Numbered from the stretch's first letter, positions 23,963 through 37,440 are shown. The stretch: DNA of 64,000 nt from Tetrastigma voinierianum (GCA_016808115.1 JAEQBH010000039.1:1-64000); one strand, 5' to 3'. The notes: generated by a model from the letters alone, not told the origin. Made by a program: numbers and translations.

Positions 23963-25469
23963 TATAAACCACCAATCTCTTAGAGTAAATCATTTTCAAA
24001 GTTTGGTTTTATTGGTGCAGAGTATTACGCAAGTGCACGGGTCGACAAGTAATAAAATGGATTTAAGTCGAATGTCGATCCCACACCCAGAGATCTCGAA
24101 TTTTAAATCAACTACCTGACCTTCTCAATTTCCATACTATTTGGACCACAAAATGATAGTAGGATCCGGCGTTAGGTCTTTGGAAAATTAAGCGAACAAG
24201 GAAAATAACTTAGAACTATCCGACAAAGCTGGAAGATAAAGAATAAAAAATTAGTTAATTTCTAATAAAAGAAAATGAATCTTGAATAGTTATCCTCGAG
24301 AAGACACATCAATAGAAATAGTTATAGTGAACTATGGATTCTGCCAGTTAATTCGATAAAATTTCTTCGATTATCTCAAGTTTCAAAATGTCAAGGGCGT
24401 TGTAGTGCGAATTGGATCTCCACTCCACATTTCATTATCTAATTTACGACCTGATTCTCTCGAATCACAGGAATTAGATAACTACTTTAAAAGAGGACTT
24501 CCTTAATCACGGGTATTTTTCTTTTGCAATACTTCATACCCATTTTTATGGGTTGTAAACCTTAGCTCGAGTTATCGGTCAAGCAAGGATATACAACTTC
24601 CAGATTGCTCCTCCTCTAAATTAGAATAGATCAACCTTTCCTTGATTAGATCTCAGCTAACACGAGATTGGCCTCACTATCCGAATTGAGGTGAACTCTT
24701 TGCTTGTTTAAATAGATAACTCATTCCAGCTCTTTCTTAGCCTTGATTTCAAGTGAAGGATTTATCTAATTGAACTTACAAAGCTCAAAAGATCCCTAAT
24801 AGCGGGTTAAGTATACCTTCAAAGAAATGTACATTACTCTCGGGAATGTTCACACATGTCACTCGAGGACCTCCTTGAAATAAAGCTGATGGCCTTGAAT
24901 CTTAACGGGTATAAGGCGATATTGGATCCCAGACAATAAACCCAAAACCGAAGTAAATTCATTAGCGAAATTAACAAGGCTAACATGCGATACGGAAAGA
25001 TAAATTCGACTATAGCACTTAATAGGCATTTTGGATTCCTCGATTCTTGAATTACCGCGATACAACATTCCCTGCGATCATAAGAATAGCGCAATTTGAA
25101 ATGAAACAATCGAATTCGAATTTTGTCACGAACTTCAAACATTCAGGTAGTAATTTGAAAAGAAATTAGTGCATTCGACTTCAGCTCAACGATAACATCG
25201 GATCGAGAAAATACAATGAAAAAAATACGAGAACATAATCGCTTAAACGACGGAAATAAAAAAATAGAAAAAGAAAGAAAAGAAAATAAAGAAAAATGAG
25301 CTTTATTTATCGGACCTCTAAGTGCGTGGCGTAATTTGCTTTAATGAAATTTGGATAATTTGCGTATTTATAGGGTTCTCGATTGGGCCTAATCCGGCGG
25401 CGTAGCATCTTGTGGATTTTAGATATCAGGCCCGAATCCTTTGTTAGTCAGCGACTTGATTTCCTTATC

Positions 25470-26245
25470 GTAACATCATCGATGTCGCGACATCGATCTC
25501 GCATCGCGATAACCTCTATGTAAGCTTGAGTTGGTCATTCTTGATGTCGCGACATCAATATCTTGTCGCGACATCTTCTCACGTTTTGGCAGGTTTCAAT
25601 TGTTCTCTCCTGATGTCGCGACGTCGATGTCTTGTCGCGACTTCAACTCAAGTCATCTGCAGTCTTCAACTGATCGCTCATGTTGTCGCGACATCAATAT
25701 CTTGTCGCGACATCTCTTTATGGCTCTGCATCTTTGATCTAGTCGTTCCTGATGTCACGACATCGATATCTTGTTGCGACCTCACTTTATAAAGCTACAA
25801 CCTTCAAGCGAAGCGAGGTCACGTGTCGGCGACCCGATCTCATGTCGCGACATCGACGCTAATTCTACGGGGCTTTCAAGCGGTTGCTTACGATGTCGCT
25901 GACCTCGATCCGCGTCGCGACATCGGCTTAAATCATTTGCGGAGTTTTAACTTGTCGCGGATAATACAGCGACATCAATCTCTTGTCGTGACATCATTTC
26001 ATGCCTCTACAAATCTCAATTGTTCGTTCCTGATGTCGCGACATCAGTTTCTTGTCGCGACTTCGATTCATGACTCTGTAGCTTTGAACTATGGTTCTTG
26101 ATGTCACGACTTCGATCTCACGTCGCGACTTTCGGCTCATTTCTTTCTGATCTTTCTCTGGCGGTTTCATGCCAGCGACCCTTAACTGTTATCCATGTCG
26201 CGACCTATCGGCTTTCGCCCGATTTCCTGATGTTCGCGACCTCAT
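25470..26245. repeat. TGTCGCGACA palindrome minisatellite, left LTR of D
   Basis: About ten imperfect units of about 70 bp. Typical units begin at about 25540, 25609, 25680 and 25749, and later at 26030 and 26099. Each unit has two spaced copies of the self-complementary core TGTCGCGACA, the first often extended to GATGTCGCGACATC. The core is CpG-rich within an otherwise AT-rich LTR. Short frames here (25526-26101) are repeat artefacts. Confidence 0.92.
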
Positions 26246-26491
26246 GACCTAATTGTGTAAACCCCGAAACTGCATCAATGACTTCGGCCAGTTCTTTTCA
26301 TTTACCGCTGCGCGATTAGCGCACTTTTATTCCACTTATTTACGCATTTTTCGCGCTTTTTCTTCTTTCTTCCATTCTACACCTTCTTGCGGATGGGTGA
26401 GTTTCTTCATATTTATGCAAAGTAATTGTCTCTTTTATATGAAAATTAAGCAGAAAAATGGACTAAAAATAGATGACTTTTAAGCTCATCA

Positions 26492-29290
26492 AACTCCCCC
26501 AAACTTAAAGTTTTGCTTGTCCTCAAGCAAAGAAAAAGAAAAGAATTGTTTGTCCTCAAACAAGAAGGACATTTTTACTGTTTTTTGTTTTTCATCCTTT
26601 ATCATCTACCTTTCTAATCTAGAACTAAAAGATATCACTTTATTAATTTAAGTTTCAGTTTTCGGATGAAAGAATAAAGCATGGTATACTTTTATTACAA
26701 AATTTCTTGATAAACTAATGTATTTAAACAGTTTATTTATCAAGTCTTATTCTGTGTGTGTGTGCAGGTCAGCAATCCTTCTCAACTTCGTATTAGATTT
26801 AGTAAATCTTCTGAGAGTTTTCTTAAACTGTTTATTCAGGTCCCATATGCTTGTTTTTCATATTGATCTCCACTAATGTAGGTGATTCCAACCTTCAAAA
26901 TCAATCAGGTCTTTTGGCTTGTAATGTTAGGCTTGGGTAAAAAGGGTATGATGAATGGAATTTTTAGATTGAGATTACCCAAACTCTTTTCTTTTCTCCT
27001 CGGCCCTTTCTTTCCTCCACAAAAAAAAAAAAAAAAACTCCCCAAACTTTATGTTTACTTGGGATTCTATAATTTCTTCTTTTCAAAGGCATATGTTCCC
27101 AATTCTCTTCCGTAATTCGATTTTGGGGAATTTTTCCTTCTAATCGCCCTTTAGGAATTATGCTATGTTTTTGTCTTTTTAGGCTTTCTAACACTCTTAA
27201 CGAACTTTGGGTTAGTAGCTCCCATACCAGATGGTATTAGGGTACTAGGTGTTGAAACACCCCTAAGAACTTAATTGTTCAAGAGAGTTAGGCCACAAGA
27301 CAAGATCTCTCTTCCTTCACCTTCTCTGTACATCTCTTTTGCCTTTCCCTAATCAAACTCCCAAACTTCATCTCTTTCCTTTCATTTTTGAGTTCTTGGG
27401 TCATCATGGGTTCTTTCTTTGGAAGTTTAGTGATAAGGACAAACCTTGGGCTTTTCATTGGCTTATTTTGAAGACATGGAATATCTTGACTCAAGTGCGG
27501 GACTAAGGTGTATCTGAACATATACATAGTGGTGGCTGGAAAAGCTCAAGCGTTCAATAATGGCACAATATCATTTTTTGTCGGTTGTTTTCAACTAAGT
27601 TCGCCTCGATCAATATTCAAACAAGTTCTAGGGCGTAGTTACAAATTCTAATTCCCGGAAAATTTTCCTAATTCCAGTCAAAGTTTTCAAAGGTCTTTGT
27701 TGGCCAAAGTGTATTATTTCCTTCAAGACTTGTGTTTATTCCTTTGTCTAATTACATTAGTTGCAGTACTTTGTTATATCAGCATTAACCAATTTCTCAA
27801 TTTTTTTCAACCCAAACTGAACTTGAACAAAACAGTATATACTCTTAGTTCCAGTTTCATTATTCATGTTCTCCATTCTCTTCAGATAAATTGAACAGAA
27901 CAGAAATGATATTTTGATTCTAATAGAAAATAAACTAGTACAGAAACACAATCCACACATCATGATCAACTAATTTGTAAATCATGAATTTTATTCAAAT
28001 GGCCAAATGATTTCAATATTGTCAGCTTGTTTCAATTACAAACATTTTTCACTAAGTTCATCTGCTCTAAATCTATCTTTTCTCCGGAAGTTTGCATCCC
28101 ACGCAAAATTTGGTTCTCGGACCTTGTGAGCTCGAATGAAGCGATTCGTACTAACAGGTTGTCGCGACAAGATTGGGGTACAACCACACGCTTTTCTTTG
28201 GAGCTTCTTGGTTGATGGATTCTAACTAATCCATATTCCCTTCCCATCAACAGCTTTCTGGGTGAAACAACGTTTTATGGAACACTTAGTGGAATTGGTT
28301 TGTTTAGACTCCCTCATTCCATAAAGCAGTGTTTACCCTCGGGCCTTCTTTCACTCTCATTTTCCCTTCCCTTCATTCTTTCTGCTTGTTTCTAATTCCT
28401 TGTTCTTCCATCCCTTTTATAGTGAGGTGTGTCTCTTGGAAAGAACAAAGTCAATTATGATTTCCTTCAATTTCTATGGGAAGATTAAATGAGATTCATC
28501 GATTATGTCCACTTTTTGTATTTTCAATCCAGTTTCGGCTTTTCTGGAAATTTGGGCGTTTTCTTGAATGCCTTAGTTTTCCTCTGATTATGCTCTTTGA
28601 AACTGAGAATATTCCACAGATCGATTAAATCAAAAGATGGATTTCTGTTTCTGTATTTATTGCTATTTATTCTCGCATAAAATTTTGGGTGATTTTTAGT
28701 TCGTTGGACCTTGAATGAAATTAGACACTGAGTTTAATGTTTTGACATTGCCTTTTGAAGTTACTTCATTATCTATTGGGCAATAAAGTCTAGACATTAA
28801 TTACTGGAAGTTACGTTATCGGGTTTCTAAGTTATGACAGAGAATGTTCTTTATTTAGGTTCATGACTAAATTTCATCAATTTGGCTTTCTTTTCAGCTA
28901 TTATTCTTCGTTCTCTCTCACATCCTTGGTCAATTCTCGAACTTAGGTGTTATGTCTCAAATAATAAACAATCCAACTTACAGTGATATCACAGGTTTTG
29001 TTGATGTCACCGAATCAACCACGGCTCAATTTATTTTTTTTATCATCACGAGAAATTGACAATTTCTATTATTTCTCATATTCAATAGTTAAGCATTTAA
29101 TACGAGATAAAAATAAATTCCCAAACTTACAATCATGCTGCTTCAAAATATAAAATCCTAACAATTATTTCAACTCGATTACCAAATAAAGATAGAAAAA
29201 GAATGAGAGAGACTCCCCTTTTTTATTCCAGTCATGTTATATCATGGTATCACGAATGTGATTTTGAATTCTTCTTTTACATGTGATCTT
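26492..29290 (-). mobile_element. Internal region of D without recognisable pol
   Basis: 2.8 kb between the left LTR and the gag remnant. I find no RT, RNase H, integrase or protease motif on either strand. Just inside the left LTR is a C-rich stretch (AACTCCCCCAAACTTAAAG) that would be purine-rich in element sense, compatible with a degenerate polypurine tract. There is an A-run at 27020-27036. The open frames at 26882, 26964, 27288, 27697 and 28027 show no domain. Confidence 0.6.
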
Positions 29291-29299
29291 CATTCTTTC

Positions 29300-29910
29300 C
29301 ATGACTCTGCTTCTGTTTTAGCTTTAGTTGGACTTCCTTTCATTTAACAATGTATCAATGCATCGAGTTTGGCCTCTATGGGCGACAATTTGTCCATCAC
29401 ATTCCTTTGCTCTCTTCGGCTACGCCATTTCTCCTAAAATTTCGATAGGCTAATGTTGTATTGTGAGATCTTTCCCTATACGTATACTTATTTCTCACTT
29501 TCCCCATGTTTGGAAATAGTAATTTCCCTTCTTTGTCCAATAGGAAGGGATGGAGTAAAGAATTTGCTGAAATAAGCTCTCATTAGCTCCTTCCATGTGT
29601 TAACAGATTCATATGGTAGGGAGTTAAACCATGTTGCAGCCATATCTCGTAAAGAGAATGGGAATAGCTACTTGGTGAATAATACTGACTCCACACCATT
29701 CCCGACTTAACGAGTATTAGCCATCTGAGGAATCTTCCAGGTGCTCGTTTGGATCTTCGATGGGATGTGAGTAAGCCCGTCTTTGTTGGACCGTAGTTAT
29801 CGATCTTGGCAGTTCGAGTTCAAAATGCATTAGCATTGATTCTTCATGCGATGCATTGCTAAATATTTATTGTGGATGAATGAATTCCATAAATTCTCCA
29901 TAGTGTCATG
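29300..29910 (-). pseudogene. gag: Athila-type gag fragment of D
   Basis: The minus strand at 29659-29549 reads FSLRDMAATWFNSLPYESVN and then TWKELMRAYFSKFFTPS in one frame, the core of the plant retrotransposon Gag domain. Upstream in element sense, 29760-29690 gives the usual lead-in region with frame breaks. Downstream, near 29380, DKLSPIEAKLDALI may be the later Gag segment. Gag forms the virus-like particle in which reverse transcription takes place. This copy is broken by indels and lacks a continuous frame. It lies next to the primer-binding site, as expected for gag. Confidence 0.75.
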
Positions 29911-30172
29911 CTCCTTGAGGTCTTTTCTTTACATTCTGGTTGTTTACGCAAATGCAATCCTTTATACGTCATGGTGTATGAGCTGTCTTCACGAAATAAA
30001 GTACTCGGATCAATGGGATTAGCCTGTCGACAAACATTTTCAATATGGGTTGTTAAAGGTCGGTGGCTGAATTCAGCTTTGCTTGAAACGCTATTTTTGT
30101 TCTTTTTCTTTTAAAAATGTCCAAATTAGTATTTCTTTCTTTCATCTGAATATTGATTACTAAATTCTTTCG
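29911..30172 (-). mobile_element. Leader of D between PBS and gag
   Basis: Short untranslated leader in minus-strand sense. The 68-codon plus-strand frame at 29908 is antisense to it and shows no domain. Confidence 0.4.
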
Positions 30173-30191
30173 ATCCCCGGCAATGGCGCCA
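30171..30191 (-). other. Primer-binding site of D (tRNA-Asp)
   Basis: The forward strand reads CGATCCCCGGCAATGGCGCCA, the 3' end of plant tRNA-Asp including CCA, with one mismatch (T for C). It is separated from the LTR edge by AAAAACT. It extends further into the tRNA T-arm than the copies inside the LTRs, so it is taken as the functional site. Confidence 0.85.
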
Positions 30192-30197
30192 AAAACT

Positions 30198-32912
30198 TGT
30201 TGATCGAACCAAAACACATATACAAATTTATGACACTATTACCAAAGGACTATTGTCTAATCCCCGGCAACAGCGCCAAAAACTTGTTGATCGAACCAAA
30301 ACACATATACAAATTTATGACACTACTACCAAAGGACTATTGTCTAATCCCCGGAAACGGCGCCAAAAACTTGTTGATATTATACTATATAAACCACCAA
30401 TCTCTTAGAGTAAATCATTTTCAAAGTTTGGTTTTGGTCTGATATTCTGCAAGTGCACAGGTCGACAAGTAATAAAATGGATTTAAGTCCAGATATCGAT
30501 CCCACAGAGATCTCAAGAATTTTAAATCAACTACCCTGACTACTCAATTTCCATACTATTCGACCACAAAATGATAGTAGGATCCAGATTACAGCCGAAA
30601 ATTAAACGAACAAAAGGAAAATAACCGAACTATCCAACAAACTCGAAGATAAAGAATAAAGAATAGTTAATTTCTAATAAAAGAAATGAATATCAATAGT
30701 TATCCTCAAGACACATCAATAGAAATAGCTATAGTGAATCATCGATTCCTCGTAGTTAATTTCGATAAAATTTCGATTATCTCAAGTTTCAAAATCTGTC
30801 CAAGGCGTTGTAGTGCACCGATCTCACACACTCCATTACTTCATTATCTAATTTCTGACCCGATTCTCAATACAGGGAATTAGATAACTACTTTTAAAAT
30901 GTGACTTCCTTTAATCCGTATTCGTGAATACTCATACCCGTTTTATGGACTGTAAACCTTAGCTCCCAAGTTATCGGTCAAGGGATATACAACTTCCAGA
31001 TTGCTCCTCCTCTAAATTAGAATAGTAATAGACTAACCTCTGATTCACAGACTTTCTAAAAGCACTCGGATTGGCCTCACTATCCGACCGAGGTGAACTT
31101 CTTTGCTTGTTTAAATAGATAACTCATTCAACTCTTTCTTGATTTCAAGTGAGAAGAGATTTATCTAATCAACTTACAAAGCTCAAAAGATCCCTTAATA
31201 CAGGTTAAGATACCTTCAAAGAAATGTACATTACTCGTGAATGTCTTCCCCGTGTCACTGTGAGACCTCCTTGAAATAAGAGCAATGACGCAAATCTTAA
31301 CAAGTATAAGAAACTGATATTCAGATCCCAAGACAATAAACCCAAAACCAGAAGTAAATTCATTAACCCGAAATTAACAAGTCAGTCAGAACGACACAGA
31401 AAGATAAATTTCGACTATAACGCTCACTTAATGGAAGTCGGATTCCTCAATATCGAATTACATCGATACAACAACATTCCTCTGATCATATAAGAATAAT
31501 CGCAATTTGAAATCGAAACAATCGAATTCCAGAATTTGTCCGAACTTCAAACATTCCGTGTAGTAATTTGAAAAGAAATTGAATTCCCGCATTCCCAGCC
31601 TTCGTACCAAACGAGATAACATCCGACATCCAAAATACAATGAAAATAAAAAATACGTAGAACAGAATCTGCTCTAAAATGACGGAAATAAAAAAAATAA
31701 GAAAAAGAAAAGAAAAAGAAAGGAAAAGAAAAAAATGAGTTTCATTTAATCCGTACTTTCGCTCAGGGTCGCTAAGCCGCTTTTAATGAGCCGATAGTCG
31801 TGATATTTATAGTGGTTCTCAATTTGGCCCTCCTAATCCCAACGTAGCCCTCGCCGTGGGATTTATATCCGTGCCTAAGTCATCGCTCAAGTCGCGACTT
31901 CCGCCTTTGTCGCGACATCATCGATGTCGCCACATCATCTCACGCCGCGACATCAACTTACCGCGTGTTTCTGAAAGTCATTTTGATGTCGACATCAATA
32001 TCTTGTCGCGACATCTTCTCACGCTTTGGCAGTTTCAATTGTTCTCCGATGTCGCGACGCCGATGTCTCGTCGCGACTTCAACTCAAGTCATCCGGCAGC
32101 CTTCAACCCGATCGCTCATGCTAGTCGCGACATCACGATTCATCGCGATCTCTTACGCTCGCGACTTGATCCTGGCTCGCTCCTCGGATGGTCAATGACA
32201 TCGAGATCTTTGTTGCGACTCACTTATAAAGCTTCAACCTTCAATCGAAGCAGTCTCGTCGCTACCACCCCATGTCGCGAGATCGTACCTTAGTTCTCTC
32301 GCTTAATCGTTGTTTCCCCGATGTCGCGACCTCGATCCCACGCCGCGACATCAACTTAAATCATCGCGCTTAACTTGTCTTCGGATGTCACGACATCAAT
32401 CTCTTGTCGTGACATCATTTCATGCCTCTACAAATCTCAACTGTTCGTTCCTGATGTCGCGACATCAGTTTCTTGTCGCGACTTCGATTCATGACTCTGT
32501 AGCTTTGAACTATGGTTCTTGATGTCACGACTTCGATCTCACGTCGCGACCTCAGCTCATTTCTTTACAGTCTTTCTCCTGAGCAGTTTCATGTCGCGAC
32601 TTCTATAACTTGTTATCCATGTCGCGACCTACATCAGATTTCCTTCGATTCGATGTCATGACTCATGACTGGATCAGAATCCCAAACTCGCATCAATGAC
32701 TCACCAGCTTCTTTCATTTCGGCTTCCGCTAATTGACTGCACTTATTCCACTTATTTCTGCATTTTTCTATTGTTTTTTCTTCTTTCTTTCCATTCTACC
32801 TCGGCTAATAACAGACAGTGAGTTTTTCATATTTTTGCAAAGTAATTGTCTCTTTTTATATGAAAATTAAGCAGAAAAATGGACTAAAAATAGATGACTT
32901 TTAAGCTCATCA
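30198..32912 (-). repeat. 5' LTR of element D
   Basis: Right LTR. It contains the 87-bp primer-site units (TGTTGAT at 30198, 30285 and 30372), the AT-rich body and the TGTCGCGACA minisatellite (31880-32650), and ends AGCTCATCA. Almost equal in length to the left LTR, but with many small GC-rich differences. Confidence 0.92.
31880..32650. repeat. TGTCGCGACA palindrome minisatellite, right LTR of D
   Basis: Counterpart of 25470-26245, with the same order of units. Several cores are damaged here. The 145-codon frame at 31856-32293 is an artefact of the repeat. Confidence 0.9.
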
Positions 32913-32917
32913 CCAAC

Positions 32918-33181
32918 CACTAACACAATTCAATTTCTGAACTATCATGCTCAGTTTGTTTTTCCGAACCCCTAAGGTTATGTTTTCTAACCCTAGAGTT
33001 CAACATTTTCTCCTATGCTACTCACCAAGCATACAAATCACACAATTCAATCACACATCACAATATCATCAAAATGCACAATGGATGCATGATCTAACCC
33101 GTTTCCCATCAAGTCCTAGGTAAATCGTATACCTAACATCTAAATTTCAGGTATTTATAAACCTAGGCTCGATAATTACGC
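32918..33181 (-). mobile_element. Internal remnant of A1, leader side
   Basis: Continues A1 after the D insertion. It matches 57952-58100 (CCGAACCCCTAAGGTTAT, then a CTAACC-rich stretch) and a shortened leader before the LTR. No gag sequence. Confidence 0.7.
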
Positions 33182-34011
33182 TGTGACGCCCCAAAACTCC
33201 GGGGTCCGACTACCCGTCAACCAGAATCTACACGTCCCGTGATCAACAGACGCACATTCGAGTAAAATGGCATCTTCGGGGCCCATAAACCAATACTCAC
33301 AAAATAAATATCCAACTATATTCCAATACCAAGAGTTATATTTATCTTAATACAAATACATATTAAAATTTACAATTAATACATATTATCCAAAAACCAT
33401 CAAAGCTACTAACCCTAGCTTCAAATCCTCCAAGAAGAGTCGTTCTCGAGCGCCTGCACTAAAATAAAACCGACAGGCGAGCTATCACCCAAGAGTGGAA
33501 TCACCAAATGGGTTACTCTCCACCTAAGTGCATACGCAATGCTCCACTTCCTAAACACACACCAAGCAATATGTGGATCCTATCAATGTCTAAATGCCCT
33601 GCCCATGTTCCCGAGTCCTCACCGCACTCTCACATTCGCTTGGGCCAGCGATGAGAAAATATCTTTTTCAAAACAAAACTTGTTGTTCTTGAAAATACAC
33701 CACCGAACGTGTCGGTAAAAATATGGGACTACCCTCCGAGGCGAATTGGTTGGTGAGCTTTCGAAACAATCATATTCTCATCCGAAATGATCCTGGTCGC
33801 CCATCTCCCAACCCAATTCTCCTAAAAATCATCTCAGGAAATTCTCAAAACCATGTTCGCTGCACCATGTCATGCACTCACACCTAAATTTTAGGTTACC
33901 CAAAGGCATATGAAATGCATTATGCCATTTCAATCATTTTTATACAATATATCAATTATGCATATATACACAAATTACATTCACACTACATGTATTCTAA
34001 CATGGATCAAT
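33182..34011 (-). mobile_element. Truncated 5' LTR of A1
   Basis: Starts TGTGACGCCCCAAAACTCC (the inverted LTR 3' end) and follows the other family A LTRs to about ATGGATCAATCA, where family B sequence begins. The remaining LTR half does not reappear on the far side of the B sequence, so more than a simple insertion has happened here. Confidence 0.75.
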
Positions 34012-35439
34012 CAGAATATCCTCAAATATAAATTTAATAGTTTTGACTTGTTTAGGTATATTAAAGTTAAATGGAATTTTTCGAATTAAAACGATAAACT
34101 TAAAATTTATATGAGAGGAAAGGGGTAGTGGTAATTTACCATTTGAGGACCCTAAAGAAATAAAGCCAAAAGATATATACTAAACTAGGAATTTAGGAAT
34201 AAGTTTTGTGCAAATAGGAAAGAAACGGGGGACCAAGATGCAAAATGAAAAGTTAAAGTCAAAATGGATTTTACTTTTGGCCAAACATGGCCTTAACTAA
34301 AAGTCGGATTTAAGACCAAATTGTCTCCAAAGAGAGAAGAAAAACGTGAAGGCCAAAAAGGAGAGTTAAGAGGGAAGAGGAAGGCAAGAGAAAAGCGAAG
34401 AGAAGCCAAGATCAAAGCTAAGGTATGGAACTTTGACGTGTATGGATCATACATGGAATTGTAAGGCTTTATATGATTAAAGGTTTGTCTCAAAATCTGT
34501 GGTTTTATCGAATTGCATCTTAACCTTAGATTTTTTGAAATTAAGGTTGGTAAAACCCACAAGGAATAAGATAAGTAAGGAATTCCTTGTTAGGTTGAAT
34601 TCATGGTTAAATTGTGTGTAATGAAGTTAGGTTTAGAACAAACCCTAGCAACTCTCTATGTTTGGATCATGTATGGGATATGACCCATATTAAAATTGTT
34701 TCGAAGGATTTCATGATATGTTTTTGGAAATAAGATAAGTATCAAATATAAAATGAGTAGAAAAGAGGTTATAAGAGCAATATGGAATGATTTTGATGTG
34801 TGTAGGAAGTATAGGAGTGATCCATGGATGAAAGGGCATGAAAAAAAAGGAGAAAACACACATTCTGGGCATTCCTGGGTCATGTGTACCGGTACACTTT
34901 AGGGGTGTACCCCAGACACCTGCCGTCATTGCTTCCAGCCACCAGCCAGATTCGCTGCCATAACTTGCTTCATTTCTTATCCGATTTGAGTGGATTCAAG
35001 TGGCCAATTAAAATAGACTTCAAGGAAAAACCATCCATATATGTCAGACATCGTCAAAATTATGACTCTAAGTGGCCCAAAATCCACCTCAAAGTGGGAC
35101 CACAAAGTAAACTTCTGAGTTCCTGTCAGTGTTGAACATAGAGAAGTCCGGTTGTTTCGGACGTATCCTGAGTTCTGCTTCAATTGGGTGATTCCAGTTG
35201 AATAGAACCCTTAGCACCGTGAAGCTTTAAAATGAGTATAAGGACATAGTGTCAAAATATGAAGTTAAGAAACCTGGAAATGAGTAATATTAAACTGCTA
35301 CTAGAAAATTCCAGAATGACTAGTTGGCATGAAAATGCCATAACTTTAGTTTCGATGATCCGATTGGATTGATTCTAATTTCTAAATAGCATAGATTCAG
35401 AGGAATAAGTGAATTACATAGGTTGCATAATGTACAAGT

Positions 35440-37440
35440 ATAGAAAGGTATAGGAATATGTCATAAGATATGATAGGTATATCATAAAATATGATAAGAT
35501 ATGATAGAACATGTCATAAGATAGATAAATTTACAAGCATTCGAATGATAAAAGTACATATGAATATAAGAGTATACGATGTGAACATATGATTGTCATG
35601 CATAAACGAATAGATGGAACATGATAGAAATATAGAAAGTGCATATGAATAGATAAAGACATGACAGTAATACGAAATGATAGGAATATATGATAGTTAT
35701 ACCGAAATGAATAAGATGGAACATGCTAGGAACACATGATAGAAAGGTATAAATGATAAGAACGATAGAGATAAGCAAAAGATGACAAAGCATACGAATA
35801 AGTACTTGTACAAGAATGATAGACATAGTCAAGACATGACAGAGTAAGTAATATGGAAAAGTACATGAAATATAATATAAAGGCATCTGACAGTAGAAGC
35901 AGGTATAGGAAAGTATATGAATATAAGGGTATATGATATGAATATATGAATAAGTAAAAGTATACATGATAGAAATATAGAAAGTACATGAATAGCTAAA
36001 TCCTGGTAGAAACGCATAAAGGATATGATGTATAAATGATATAAAGAGATATGAATATAGAAAGCTATATATGAATATATAAATACAAGAGTGAGGCAGA
36101 TGCATCATGATATATGATAGACAAGACTAAATGATAGCAAAAGATATGAATATATGTATTATAGAGAAATATGAGAACAGTAATATGAAGCTACAGATAT
36201 GAGAACAAATACAGATTAAAGTAACGATAGTATATATGCATAAGCAAATATGATAACAATAGTTATTCATGCTTATGAGATATGTACAGAAAATGTAATA
36301 AAGTTGATCATCATTAGACTATAGAGGGATAGATAGGCATGCCCATGTGGAAGATACGCTTGTCGCTAAGATATTCAGACAGATATCAGGTCCTCGCTTG
36401 GTCGATGACATAGATCCCGCTTTGATCAAAAAATTCCGCAAGGGTCACCATTAACAGACGCAGATCACCGCCGTGATAAAGGATAGTACCTTCGGGTACC
36501 TGATAGCATATGGCAGGTCACCGCACAGCTGATCGATACCTTCCTGCATTAATTACAGAGATCACCGTCAGACAAAGGATAAGACTGGGTACACATAGCT
36601 TCCAGATCCTGGGCTTCTAAGGTATTTCATGGTACATGAAACCAAAAGGAAATGACATGATATGTGAAGCATAGCACCGCTTATACGACAAAGTATAGAC
36701 AACAGAAGAACAAGAGGTAATGTACAAGATGACAAGATAAGGAAAAGTATATGAACTGTGACAGTTGTATAAAAAAGAGAAAAGCATATGAAAGCACAAA
36801 GATATGAAAATCATATGAAAGAAAGTATAGTATATGAAAGACGGAAAAAGCATAATATATGAATATCATATGAAAATATATGAAAACATACTTAAAAGTA
36901 TAGATATAATACTGATATGCCGTTACATAGAATGTAGACATGACTTACAACATGAAAAGACTAGAGATGCGTGAAAGACATATGAAAGAACTGTGATATG
37001 AAAAGTATAAGAATGTAGATAAACGTATTGTGATAGTATAAGATAGGTTATATGAAAGTATACGACATGAAAGATAGAAACTTGCAAAGAAACATGATAC
37101 AAGAAATAAGATGAAATAGATCAAGTATACGTGATATAAGCAAGTGACAAGAAATACAAAGTATTTGTGATAGATAAGGAATGATATGATATACGTAATA
37201 GTACAATGAATGCAATAAAAGACATAGAACCGAAAGATGAAAAAGACATAGACTAGAGACATGATAAATATAGGAATATGTACTCGAAATAGAAATACAG
37301 AAAAAGTATAAGTAAAGGATATGCCAAAGATATAGAACATGTAATAGAAAAGTTTGACATGCAATAGAATATAAGATGATAAGGAATTTAAGTTTATAGA
37401 AATATGTTTCAGAGATATATAAAATGCATATGTATAAGCT
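35440..37440. repeat. Degenerate TATGA-rich low-complexity tracts in B1
   Basis: Words such as ATATGA, GAATATA, AAAGTATA and CATGATAGAA recur without a fixed period at 35440-36250 and 36620-37440. They leave long stop-free minus-strand frames (35596-36108, 36945-37448) made mostly of Tyr, Ile, Phe and Ser. These are composition artefacts. Confidence 0.8.

Larger units (their letters stand above)
23778..26491 (-). repeat. 3' LTR of element D
   Basis: Left LTR. In order it contains two outer units with primer-site copies (23778-23946), an AT-rich body, a purine-rich stretch near 25250-25300, the TGTCGCGACA minisatellite (25470-26245) and an end at AGCTCATCA. It is colinear with 30198-32912. 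Confidence 0.92.
23778..32912 (-). mobile_element. Athila-like LTR retrotransposon D, 9.1 kb
   Basis: Starts TGTTGATC and ends GCTCATCA. It is flanked by the perfect 5-bp target duplication CCAAC (23773-23777 and 32913-32917). Two LTRs of 2714 and 2715 bp enclose 3.7 kb of internal DNA. Element sense is minus: a primer-binding site complementary to tRNA-Asp lies just left of the right LTR, and gag remains lie further left. No reverse transcriptase, RNase H or integrase motif is visible, so this copy is a non-autonomous or deleted derivative. It sits inside the internal region of A1. Confidence 0.92.

Noticed and set aside
25470..26245. CRISPR-like array of palindromic repeats
   Set aside because: Plant LTR context, paired palindromes in about 70-bp units, present in both LTRs of one element; no cas genes.
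31856..32293. 145-codon plus-strand frame
   Set aside because: Runs through the TGTCGCGACA minisatellite of the right LTR of D; the matching left-LTR frame differs.
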